Source of the DNA: Trissonchulus latispiculum | Lineage: Eukaryota > Nematoda > Enoplea > Enoplida > Ironidae | NCBI GenBank assembly: GCA_030248195.1 | Contig: JASAND010015452.1 | Coordinates: 55,937-119,936, forward strand | Reading direction: 5' to 3' | DNA length: 64,000 bases | Shown here: piece after piece, positions 12,501 through 22,900 of the stretch | Position numbering within the stretch: position 1 is the stretch's first letter | Layout of the letters: each line of letters opens with the position of its first letter | Position numbers and translations under genes: made by a program | The notes under the pieces: generated by a model | Database searches by the model: none | Told to the model about the DNA's origin: nothing | What the model saw: only the letters and a program-made list of their open reading frames with translations

Positions 12501-15500
12501 TAGTTGGGATGGGGGGATGGGGGGTGGATAGCGACGCCGCTTGGGGAAGGATAGACATTAAAATAACAGACTCTTTTATGCGAATTTGAGCCAGTAAAAG
12601 CGTGTGTTTAACCGAGCTTTCTGAGATGATATCCATCTTAAGGGGGAGGAGGGTAGCGGCGCGTGGGGAAGGCTGGAAATCTAAATAGCAAACTAGTTTA
12701 TTAACATTCTATTATGAGAATTTGAAAAAAGTGTGTGTTTAACGCAGTTTCCTGAAAGATTACCGATGTTGGGGGGGCGGCGCTGCATGGGGAAGGCTAG
12801 ACATTTAATTCATTAAAATAGCTGACTCTTTTATGCGAATTTAAGCCAGTAAAGATGTGTGTTTAACCGAGTTTTCTGAACAATTGCCCTTGTTTGGGTA
12901 GGAAGCAGTGGCGCTGCGTGGGGTTAGATAGAAATTAAAATAGCAGACTTTTATGCGAATATGAGCCAGTAAAATGTGTTTAACCCAGTTTTCTGAGCGG
13001 ATATCCATAAACGTTATTGTTTAAGAATGGTCAGCAGCTGCATATGAACACAACTGTCCAAACGGAGAAACTGCTCTATTAACGGACATGGGAGAGTACA
13101 GCACAGTAGTATTAGCTGAATCTTGCGAAGACATTATGTGCCCCGATGGATTTGAATGCACACAGTTACCCTTGTATGCAAAGTGCTGCACGAGTGTCAA
13201 GTCTGGTGTCAATAAAAGCGGCAGCGAAGGTATGTTAGACAAAGCACTTTACTCCAACGGAAATAGCAGATTTTATTGTTTTTATAGTCTAGAAATAGTT
13301 CTTAATGACTTTTCACGAAAGTTAAGCAGAAAGTTAAGCTCGATCGTATTTGTGAGTAAAAAACGCGAAATTCAAGCTTGAGTGGTGTTAAACGAGGTAA
13401 TAAAGAGTTAATTTTAACTCTTCTCAGCCATACATTACTATTTCACAAAACTGCCCTTAGAATTTGTGACGGCGTATTCCTAGTTGTCATACATCCCAAT
13501 TGTCATACACGCTATAATTGGACATTAAGGAATCACGTGACAGTTGAATGCTCCACCCAAATAAGAAAATTTCTTCCAATTTTTGTATGAGATTACACAC
13601 TCTGTACTATGTGCAGGGTTTAAAATCAAAGATTTTAAGGAGAATTGGATTACGTAGTTGTAATTATTTTTCTAAAACTGAAATTAAAATTACGTAGGTT
13701 ACAAACTGAAAAATATATACATAAAATCTCCAATTTTGAAAAAGGATTAAAAAATTCATACACTATTTTGAAAAAACTTCCTGTAAGCATATACGTAAAT
13801 TATAACGCCCCCTTATTCCTCAATTTAAACTCAGCGTGATTTTCCGTTCACAAGATTATTCACAACTATTCACAAGATATTGGTCTGACCAATCATAAGG
13901 TGTGTGACAACTAGCATGTATGACAACTGGGAATAAACCTTTCTGACTTAAGTTTTCACACGTCTACGCGTTAAAGATAGACAGAATACAATCATGTATG
14001 TGTATGCGCTCCAATATATGAGCTGTAGATTTCAGATCACAGTGGGAACAGAGCATCGTTTGAAGCTTTTGACGTTTTCGGCGAATGCAGTCAAGAACAG
14101 CAGCAAAGGATTCATAAATGCATGATACATATGCCCGAGGCGCGATCAAATATTAACAGTGCTGCCGGTATAACTCAATTCCTTTCAGAAGCCTGCAACT
14201 CGTTCGAGTGAGCATATTCTTCCTAGTCTTCGTCTGTACTTGTACTGATAGCACTGGACACTTCGCCTTTATGTAATACCCCGTACGTGATTCATCAGAG
14301 CGTTGCACTACTACTTATATTTGCCATATCATATTTATACAAAAGAAAATTGCAGTTTTCTATTGAGGTGGTAATCCATTTTGCACATAGACGTCTCAAA
14401 TCAAGCTAAAATTCGTTGTCAGCTGTCGAACCCTTGTTTTAACGCTCTAAGACTATCACCGAAATATCGTTCTCGGGATTGCCATAGCACTAATTAATAA
14501 TTTGTAATTAGTAACTAATGACATTAAGTAAAACTTAATTATTTCACCAATGTTCTGAAAATTGCATATCATTCTCTTCTCCGTAAAAAGTTCTGGAAGA
14601 CGAAGCCAGTTCTCACATTCATTCGATTTGAAATCAAGATTAAGATTAAAAACGTTTCGCTACGTTTAGATATATAAATGGTTTTCTAACTTCAACTAGT
14701 GGATTAATGATATCTGTTATAACTAGATGCTTTCAAAAAGATTTGTCACTCAAAGCAAACTGATAATACTGAGACAGAGGACGGCAAATTGTACACGGAT
14801 TGAATTGGCTTTTACTATTATATTCTTGTATGCTAATATGATTAAAAATGAAAGAAAATAACTAGAACAGAGTGGCGGGGGTGTGGCGACCGGGCAGTGT
14901 GGGAGTATTAAAGTATTTTTAAAAACAGCAACAGTATGTATTTTCCGGAACATGTACAGGAAGTATTGTATTTTCCAGTCGGAACAACGCTGGAAGTGTT
15001 TTCAAAGTGCATACTATGCATGCAACTGTTTTTGTTTTAGCCGCACGAAGATTTGTGTAGAAACTGTAATTGGACACACTAAGTGCTCCTATCGATTGTA
15101 TTCAGTAATTGAAGCTGCGCTCAGCGGAACCCAGTCCGTATGCATATCCGGCTCTAGCCCACTCTCCCCTGAAGAAATGAGCTGCTTGCTTCAGGCTGGA
15201 AATCGTCCTGAAATAAATCAGTGCTTACAAGTCACTCAAGACGCCTTACAGCGCTTACCGCCGAATGTAGGTATTTATGTATTTGTGAAGTTAAAGCAAT
15301 TGACTGTTCGTTCTCAAAGAAAAGGATGTATCTAATGAGAGTAATGCCTTTGAATTTGCATAGTTGTGGAAAGCAATCACAGTGTTATGACTAAAGAAAT
15401 GGACTCTGTTAAAGCAGAAACAAAAGTACAAATGTAGCGTGGTGCTTAAAAGGTGGAAGACGTGTTTTAGAATATTATTATATGTTCCACTAATATTATT

Positions 15501-15950
15501 GCATGAGAAATTTTGTTTCGGTATTTGCTTTAGTCTGACATGAGCCGTGAACAGTGTACAATTATGCTAAGCGGGTATTCCTGCATGCAGAAAGTTCTAG
15601 CTTCGTATTGTGACAAGTCAGTGATTGCTAGAATGAGTACATTGTCACAAGAAGCATTGAAACGCGCATTTGGTGACAGTTGCATAATGGACATGCCATC
15701 CTCATTGGAAAAACCTTTACAACCACAATGTGAAAAGCTGCCACCAGTTGAACGCTGTCAAGACGGTGACAGAACTTGGGCCCCCGACGTTCAAGCTCGG
15801 TGGTACCGAGATGGTGATAGGTGCAAGCTTTACCGATACAGTAATTGCGGCGATGTTGCTACTGATGTTCAGCTGATGCTAACCAAACGAGACTGTGAAA
15901 ACCGATGCTTGGGAAAACCGATTGAAAGGACGGTTGTAAATGTATCATAA
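6357..15950 (+). CDS. Kunitz/lustrin multidomain secreted protein (ten exons identified)
   Basis: Ten exons stay in one frame for 687 codons to TAA at 15950. They are 6357-6581, 7811-7960, 8718-8876, 9824-10063, 10509-10769, 11772-11942, 13035-13229, 14189-14207, 15041-15266 and 15534-15950. The domain order is Kunitz, lustrin, lustrin, degenerate Kunitz, Ser/Thr linker plus Kunitz, lustrin, lustrin, Cys-rich helical module, Kunitz. Kunitz plus lustrin-cysteine architecture is known from nematode secreted and matrix proteins. None of the intact Kunitz domains has Lys or Arg at the P1 position (Gly, Asn and Gln after the second Cys), so trypsin inhibition is unlikely. No signal peptide exon was identified, and the start may lie upstream of 6357 or in the EGF/FN3 gene. 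Most junctions are phase 1, as expected for exon shuffling. Confidence 0.8.
6918..7272. mobile_element. GGCCCG-rich repeat with AGAGATGAGCAT terminal inverts
   Basis: A 350-bp segment is bounded by AGAGATGAGCAT (6919) and its inverse ATGCTCATCTCT (7259). Inside each end are clusters of GGGCCGGGCC. It lies in an intron of the Kunitz/lustrin gene and looks like a small non-autonomous inverted-repeat element. Confidence 0.6.
7811..7960 (+). CDS. Lustrin-type cysteine domain 1 exon (GC donor)
   Basis: A 150-nt phase 1-1 exon encodes [10 protein letters not shown], then CP.GYVC and a terminal CC pair, the lustrin-cysteine signature. The acceptor is ttctag. The frame-consistent 3' boundary has donor GCAAGC after AAG, so the intron to 8718 would be a GC-AG intron. 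Confidence 0.75.
8718..8876 (+). CDS. Lustrin-type cysteine domain 2 exon
   Basis: A 159-nt phase 1-1 exon lies between attatttag and GTTAGT. It encodes ACQNGEPMV, then MSCADGYVC and AYCC, the same cysteine framework as the neighbouring lustrin exons. Confidence 0.8.
9824..10063 (+). CDS. Degenerate Kunitz domain 2 exon (second and fourth Cys lost)
   Basis: A 240-nt phase 1-1 exon (acceptor ttctttgcag, donor GTATTT) keeps Kunitz cysteines 1, 3, 5 and 6 (RCFSSSP, LNECVMI, VECETAC). The fourth Cys position, seven residues after the third, is Gln (PYYGQ), and no Cys stands at the second position. This is the expected result of losing the Cys14-Cys38 type disulfide as a pair. The fold may persist, but the reactive loop is not braced, so inhibitory function is doubtful. 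Confidence 0.75.
10509..10769 (+). CDS. Ser/Thr linker and Kunitz domain 3 exon
   Basis: A 261-nt phase 1-1 exon (acceptor gttttctag, donor GTATGC) encodes about 30 Ser/Thr-rich residues and then a Kunitz domain with IRWYYDP and [10 protein letters not shown]. Spacing departs from standard: C1-x10-C2 and C5-x2-C6. P1 is Asn. The linker is a plausible O-glycosylation site. Confidence 0.85.
11772..11942 (+). CDS. Lustrin-type cysteine domain 3 exon
   Basis: A phase 1-1 exon with CAGCAG at the acceptor could start at 11772 or 11775, changing one Ala codon. It encodes [26 protein letters not shown] and TCC, the lustrin framework. The donor is GTTTGA. Confidence 0.8.
12108..12268. repeat. G-rich repeat, copy 2 (related to 5772-5958)
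   Basis: The ends ACATGTGCAGGGGG and CCCCCAGCACATGT are inverted. Internally CCGGATTCTGGGG and GTGAGGGACC repeat the order seen at 5772-5958. It lies in an intron, between lustrin exons 3 and 4. Confidence 0.65.
12490..13012. repeat. Four-copy minisatellite of 120-130 bp
   Basis: Imperfect tandem units each contain GTGTTTAACC.AG.TTTCTGA (at about 12601, 12733, 12857 and 12976), a G-rich GGCGC.GTGGGG block and ATAGCAGACTCTTTTATGCG. Spacing shrinks from about 131 to 119 bp. The array ends about 20 bp before the acceptor of lustrin exon 4. Confidence 0.75.
13035..13229 (+). CDS. Lustrin-type cysteine domain 4 exon
   Basis: A phase 1-1 exon again has a tandem CAGCAG acceptor (13035 or 13038). 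It encodes [19 protein letters not shown] and AKCC, followed by a short Ser/Gly tail and donor GTATGT. The intron just upstream is occupied by a 120-130 bp minisatellite. Confidence 0.8.
14189..14207 (+). CDS. 19-nt microexon
   Basis: The segment lies between cctttcag and GTGAGC, enters in phase 1 and leaves in phase 2. Without it, exon 13035-13229 (ends phase 1) cannot reach the strong acceptor at 15040, whose exon opens in phase 2. It adds a cysteine (ACNSF). A weaker alternative is to skip it and use an internal acceptor at 15060 in phase 1. Confidence 0.6.
15041..15266 (+). CDS. Cys-rich helical module exon
   Basis: This exon (acceptor tttttgttttag, donor GTAGGT, phase 2 to 0) and the start of the next encode a module of about 115 residues with nine or ten cysteines and helix-like stretches ([26 protein letters not shown]). 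I do not recognise the family; nematode DUF19-like secreted domains are one possibility. Confidence 0.65.
15534..15950 (+). CDS. Terminal exon with Kunitz domain 4
   Basis: The exon starts in phase 0 after ttgctttag. It completes the Cys-rich module and then encodes a Kunitz domain (C-x8-C-x21-C-x7-C-x15-C-x3-[15 protein letters not shown]). P1 is Gln and two loops are expanded. It ends NVVNVS-stop-like at TAA 15948-15950. No AATAAA lies close by. Confidence 0.85.
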   Translation, partial: SDMSREQCTIMLSGYSCMQKVLASYCDKSVIARMSTLSQEALKRAFGDSCIMDMPSSLEKPLQPQCEKLPPVERCQDGDRTWAPDVQARWYRDGDRCKLYRYSNCGDVATDVQLMLTKRDCENRCLGKPIERTVVNVS

Positions 15951-16257
15951 TAATATAATGTTTCTTGTGCATATATACTTACAAATGTTAATGTTAATAT
16001 AAAATGTTAACAAACAAAGTTACTTGATCGGTACCACTTAACCATTCGAGAGATAGCTTGGGAGCACTTATGTATTCTAATCACAATGAATATTTAAATG
16101 AAGTCAGGTTATGGAAAAGCTAATTTCGTATGAAAAGCATTCTATATTCAATGAGAAATAATGAATTGATTGAGAAGTTTTTCGAAAATGCTAAACAAAG
16201 GTTGTAATGAATCCTCATATTTTTGCTTAACTTATTATGTAACTAATACCAAGAGTA

Positions 16258-17592
16258 CATGATAGGAAGAGTATGACACGGGACTGTTCCTAGTGTAACT
16301 GGTCTGTCAGATACTCGGCACATTAAGGCCGAAATCTTGGGGGGGGGGTCACGGTTAACACAGTTAACCATGTGTTTATATCGATACATCAGAAGCAAAA
16401 CATGAACTCTCACACTTTTTGGAAAATTGAGTTTTCATATACATTTGTTGTCAAAAGTGACTGTCTACCTTGTGGCAAAAACTGGAGTCTCCTGGAGCTA
16501 GGAATAAGGCGTTTGCATCGCCTACGACCCCTGTGTCTCCAGAAAAGAAAAGCTCTTTTTGAGCCAAAATATTGACACTCCCATTGTCTATATTTTGCTA
16601 CTAACCGGTGGAGCACATGAAATTTTCGGCCAAATGCAAAATACTGACTCTCCATAAATAGGAGCGTTCTTTTCAGAATAAACAATTTACACAAACGAGA
16701 ACACTATGAACGAACTTGTGAGTGGATGATGGACGATTTTATGCAATCTTGTAAAGTTATAAGCTTAAATACGTGCACAGCAAATATCAAAGAATTACAA
16801 CTTCTCCCATTACCTCCGAAGCTGGAAAATTTCACGATGCGACAGACTCCTCTCACGCACAATCTCCTACGTTGTTTGCAGGTCATTTTCTTTTCAGATA
16901 AACGTCAACAGTCAATTTTTCTGTTTTGCTTCTGACAATTATTCAATGAAGCTATGATACGATTTAGTGGCAAAATATCTACTCTCCTTCTTTATGTACT
17001 TTCTGCCTAATTCAAGGCTATAGAATGAGCACTACGAATTTTGGACCGTACGGTATTAGTCCTTGTTATGTACATGTGCTACACAGACTTTTTAAATACA
17101 GTAAACCGTTCAACTGCAATGACTTGTAAAAACCTTTAAAAGGCCATAACTCAAAAGTATAAAAACTGGAGATTCCATGTTTTGATTCTGGTGTATCGAT
17201 ATGCGTTTGAACTTAAATGCTGAAATTCATTGGCTGCTTAGCTGCTGCTATTGAAATGCACTGGTGAGGATTACGTTAGCTAAGTAACCAATCAAATGCA
17301 TTTCAGTTCAAAGACATATAAACACACGTCTAATAACGCTAAGCTGAACCCCCCCCCCCTGAGATGAGCCCTGAGCTGAGCTGATCTCGGGGGAGGTCAA
17401 CTTATACACGTAATTTTGACATAAGTTCGGGGATTAGCCAATCAGATTTATTTTAGTTCAAACGCATATAAACACATGGTTCACTGTGTTAACCGTGACC
17501 CCACTTCCGAGATTTCGGCCTTAATGTGCCGAGCACCTGACAGGCCATTTACACTAGGAGGAGTCCGTGTCATTACTCTTCCTATCATCTAC
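16258..17592. mobile_element. 1.3-kb inverted-repeat element, CCAAGAGT family
   Basis: Inverted arms of about 130 bp (16258-16385 and 17455-17592) share GATAGGAAGAGTA, CACATTAAGGCCGAAATC and TCACGGTTAACACAGT. The 1-kb interior has no convincing open frame. CCAAGAGT lies just outside each end. It is non-autonomous; related elements lie at 17605, 37228 and 40312. Confidence 0.8.
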
Positions 17593-17604
17593 TGTTGCTA
17601 ATAC

Positions 17605-18245
17605 CAAGAGTTTATAATAGGAAGAGTAAGACACTCAACTCTTCTTAATAGAATAAGCTTGCGAGAAGAAGCTCAAAACATTAAGGCCAAAGTCTCCGGA
17701 GGAGCTTCTCAGGGTGTAAACATACAAGGCTGACATTTTTCAAAAACGGGTGCTTTTCCCAACTTGAATACTATAACTTGAGCTAGGAAAATTGTACAGA
17801 AACAATTTTTAGATCATTATGTTGCGTAGAACGAGATCTTTTTAAAGATATAAAAACATTAAGTTAGGTTCAGGCAATCTCTCAGAAATCCGGCAACAAT
17901 GTAAGGCATTTTGAAGAAATGGTGAAATTCCCATAATTTTCGTGGAAAGGATCTCTTATTGCCGGTTTTGTAAGAGATTGCCTAAAGCTAACTACATAAT
18001 TTTTATATCGGTAAAAAGAGCTCGTTCTAAGCAACATAATACTGTAAAAATTATTGCTGTACGATTTATCTAGCTCAAGTTATAGTAATTAATTTGGCAA
18101 AAGTGCCCGCTTTTGAAAACTGTCAGCGTTGTATGTTTACACGCTGAGAAGCCCCGAGAATTCAGCCTTAATGTTTCGAGCATATTGCAAGCTTATTCTA
18201 TTAGGAAGAGCTGAGTGTCTTACTTTTCCTATTATAAACTCATGC
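17605..18245. mobile_element. 640-bp near-complete hairpin element, CCAAGAGT family
   Basis: Arms of about 300 bp (17605-17905 and 17950-18245) pair almost end to end around a loop of about 45 bp. Both ends carry TTTATAATAGGAA.AGTAAGACACTC. The transcript of either strand would fold into one long hairpin. No coding capacity is visible. Confidence 0.85.
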
Positions 18246-19959
18246 TAATACGATTAATAAAATTAATAATGTACAAAATTTCAATCAGAATCTTGGCATT
18301 CCAGTTTGTTGTGGTTTCTTGGCACAATTAGAGCAGGCGCGCGCGGAGATAAGTTTTTGCAAGGGTCAGACTTTCGGAATAAAATGGATTCGATTATAAC
18401 GAGTCGGTTTGGGAATTGGCTTTCGGATTTGGCTTTCCCCAAACATTAAAGAAAAAAGCAACAATATATGGCACATCATTGGCTTATATGGTCGGATTAG
18501 CCAACTAATGTTGAAATGCCTCAACTTACACAGTACAACAAACGTTTTTTGTTGTTTTTGTTCTTGTCAACTTGTTTTTTGAATCCATGGGGATGGGTAA
18601 AAAATGCGAAATAATCGGAGATGGTCGTACATTATGGGTCTCTGTTTTAAATTTTTCAAATTTCTACCTGTTTTGCTGTCTCCATGGGTTTCCTAAAAAA
18701 TCTAGTGCGTTTTGCTTAGCCTTGATCCATGGCTCGCTGTATCACTTAAAGGTCACCTTGACATGTGCTGAAGGTAACATGATAAAACGAAATAAGAAAA
18801 AAGGACTGTAGGTGAAAACCGTTAAAAAATGCTAGATTCCAATTTCAAATAGAATTAAAATTGTAATTTCAAATGCAAATTTCGAAATAGATAAACTACT
18901 AAACAAAATACAAACAATAATAATAGTCCTGTCCTTTCTTGCGTGTTCCGAGTGTAGAGGCTTGATGATGGCGTGATCTTGAACCTATTCCTGGATTTCA
19001 AAGTCCGTTATTTCAATTCGTTATTTCAATTCAGAACTACTTAAAACAACTACTGCGAGCGACTGGTTAAACTTTTCCACGACTTGTTCTGCCCTGTTAA
19101 TGAGTTATGGAATCTAGTTTGAGCACATCTGAAGCTTTGGCACGCCTCTGTTTGCATTAAAACATAATTAACACATTCCCCTGATGAAATCGTAAAAGCC
19201 ACTGTATCCCAGTTAGTTCAACAAAAAATTGATTGGTTCCTCCAAAGGCCAACTGTGAAAGAAATGCCAGCAGCGAACGGCCAATGTTACACAGACCAAC
19301 TCGTTGTAAATTCCCATCAGCTATTCACGGCTAATGGGCGCACCGGAGATTTCAAAATACCAATTCCAGCAAGACTGTATAACTATATTATATTTAGTCA
19401 TATAACTTCATTTTGCTTTGTTAAGCATAATAGCATATTACAAGTTTCAATGAAAGTTAATTCTTAATACATCGGATTTGTTCTTGTAGTTTTGAAGATT
19501 AGTTTGAAGACGGCGTTATTCATGCTTTGCAGTAGGTCGCGTATCTAAAACGAAAGAATATAGGTAGGAGTACGCAAGTACTGACATTAACGTGTTCCAC
19601 GGTAATCTAATATATCTTAATTTTGCTTGTTGACACGTAAACTAATTAGGCATCTTGCAGTAGACACTGTGTACTAGTCTGCATCTGTGTTCTTCGGCAA
19701 TTGCTCTCTGACGTACATTGCCAGAGAGTTTCATTAACCGAGTGAAATAGTTGGGCTGCTATATATGCTCTAATCGGTTTACGCGCCTAAAGCAGTGCAA
19801 TGACACACATTCTTTTGGTTAGCTAAGAGCAAATACCATTGTTCATTTTTTACGAATTTTAATAAAGTTTGCAGTAACTTTCACCAAATGTTCCAACATG
19901 ATAATTTTTACAGAGTAAAACATTACGCAAATATTGCTCTGTACTAAAACTGACTTCAC
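18246..19959. other. Intergenic sequence, nothing recognised
   Basis: The interval between the foldback elements and the 3' end of the receptor gene holds only short open frames without domain or splice support. Confidence 0.5.
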
Positions 19960-22900
19960 TCATAAATTGACAACATTTCGTTTGAATTGATTTACCTTCG
20001 GGTTACAGAACATGTGGAAAATGAATATAGCTATTCCTAGAAGAATGTGTGAAATAAACGCAATACTGAATCCGGCAATATTTTGATAGTAAACAGCCAA
20101 TGTTCCCGAAAGCCATGCAATTATTTGTAGAGGAATTATGACCAAGAGCCCATACACACTGAGCCTGAAACGTTTACTGAAATGTTTTAAATGTAAAATG
20201 GCTAATGTTGCCAAAGGATATGACCATGCAATAACACGGTTGTGATTTTGGGGCCATCCTGACTTGAGACAGCAACGACGTCTACGCCAAAATGTTTTCT
20301 TTCCACCTCAAAGGAGCAAACACTCCCCGGCCTCCACCAATTTCGCAAAGAAAATTCTCATATATGTGGCAACTTCAAACTGTGTAAAATTGTTTATGGA
20401 AAACGTGAAAAGTAATGTTTTCTGAAAGCTATGCTATTTTGTCCATTTGTTGTACGTTAATGTGTCTTTCCCATAGCCGTTTTAGCCCTGTCACTATTCA
20501 GTCTACACTCCCGTTCCACTATGCGCTAACGTATAGTTGAACATGTTATGCTCCTCTGGCTGGAGGTACTGCCAAACAGCTGAGTAGAGGTTTCGTAGGA
20601 TGTCGTATGAGTACTCTGAAATTTCTAGGAAAATGGTATCAATAAGTTGTATAAGGTAGCTAATGTTCTGTGCTTAAGATTCACAAAGAGTTCTTTTTGG
20701 TTATTGGTTAACTGTGGTGGTGTGCTTTTCGTCCGCATTCTATTAATTGCACTTTTTCAAGAAGTGAAGCAAACTAGGTAGCAAACGGACCGCAAATGAT
20801 ACAAGCATTAATTACTATGAATTAATGAATAACTGATTGCAGTGCAGTCACTACAGTATAACATTAATTTGGACAAACGCCCTCTTTCAGCTACAGAGCT
20901 GCATTGTTGGCATTAACCGTCCAACCACGTTGTGCACGTTGTGTTGTGTTGTGTTGTGCACTCAATAGTACCCATTATAAATTAGTCGGAACAATTAGCT
21001 CCATTTTACTAATCATCAAGCTGTCAATATTGTTGACGAAAATGTTTCGCAGTAAAGGTTGGTATTTGTTGGTGTCAGTTCAAGGGACGAAGTGTCAGCT
21101 TCAACAGCCATATTAGTGAGATCATTGCACTTTCTACTTACTTCCTGGATATTGTCTGGTTGGTACATTAGCAACTAATAGATGGCGGCGTTTGCACTTT
21201 GATTTGCACTTAAAGTTATGCAGTTTTAGTTGAATTAATATTTAAATAGCAAAATGGAATAGCAACATACTCTGCTGTCTTGAATAGTTCCTTTGTCACT
21301 ATTTTCTTTGCAACCAAGCTTTCTGTTTTCTTCATTAGGGAGCTTTCAGCTGCCAATATACCTCCAACCAAGCAAAGCAGCGAAACGGCAAGCGGGATCA
21401 AGGCTGCCTTGCTTCCATAATTCTGCCAGCACCTAAAATACCGGAGAAATGTCAATCAAAAAAGACACATACATGTGAATAAGTCAATTTAAGTCAATTT
21501 TCTAAGTTTATATTCAACTGCACCGAATAGTTTGGCATTCAGCACATTTCTCTACTGATTGACAGTCGTGAGCTCTCACGCGTAGGAAGACATCATTCCA
21601 TCCAATCCAGCTACGACAACAGACACCGTCACTACTGCCAGAACAGATGCTGAAACAAAAATTATGATATCAGATGCGTTCAGCTCATTAAAATGTTTCT
21701 AAATCCCGTCTGATCTCACAGAATCCAGACGTTTGGTGGACTTTTGTGCTCATAACAACTGTGGAATTATTTCAATGAATGCATGCTATATAAGCATAGG
21801 CGAGTAATCGAAAGTAAGTAAACCCCCTCACGGGCAAACATTTTGAATCATATAATTGTTAATTAATATTTGTCTTCTTCACGTTTCGCCCCAAACACAT
21901 CTATTATAATTATTGCTAAATTATAATGACAGATAATAATGACGTCAAAACCATCCGCATTTAAGCAGAACTTTAAACGTCGATTTTTAAAAATACACAA
22001 ACGTTGAACCCTCCCGTTGGGAGACACCTGCATTATATGAGCAATATGGCATAACCTCCTATAACCACCCCATTTCATTATCCCAATTTCTGTTTCAACT
22101 TCAAATGGAGTTACATATACACTCAGGTACAGTTTTGTCTATTTCAACGGTGGAACTAAAATTGTTGCTGTTTTCTAAAACAATCAATCTCTCAGCCAAA
22201 TGTAAACCTACCTATACAAATACAGACGGTTTTCCATGTAGAAATGAAGGGATTCTTTCTTTTTATAGAATGTGACAAGATTGCAAAGCTTTCTAGTCCC
22301 TCAAAGGCAGTAACAGCTCCAATAAAACCGAATAAACAGGACTGACTAATTGCAACCGTTATACACACAGTCTGAAACGACAAGATTACAAATGAGAGCT
22401 TTGGTTATTGAACTCATGCTGTTTTGAATTAAGTTATCAATGTGACGAATGTGAGCAATCGTGGTAACTATGGCAAGAGAAGGTAGTGTCTATTCGGTTT
22501 TTAACAAGATTCTACCTGAACCTCGTCTCAAGCAGCGGCTTTACAGCATGAAATAACACTTCAAAAAGTACTATAGCTCAACTGGTCGCCAGTCGAAACC
22601 GTAATATTCGTCAACCTTGTCACTCTGTAAGATCTTCAAATGTAAACTATTCATGAAAGTACTTAGCATATTTAATGATGTTTAGTGTCCTTTTTGCACA
22701 ATGTAAGTATTAATTGTTTGTGCTTTATATATGTTTTTGTATGTTGAACTCACTGCAACTTGCCCTTTATGGTTAGAATCAGTGTTGGAAACTGAACGAT
22801 CAGTAATCAAAAGTGCGTTAATCGCATTACTTAAACTATGAACGTGGGCTACACTTTGGATTTTCAACCAAACCATAGGAGCAGCGGGTTTTTTATGAGG

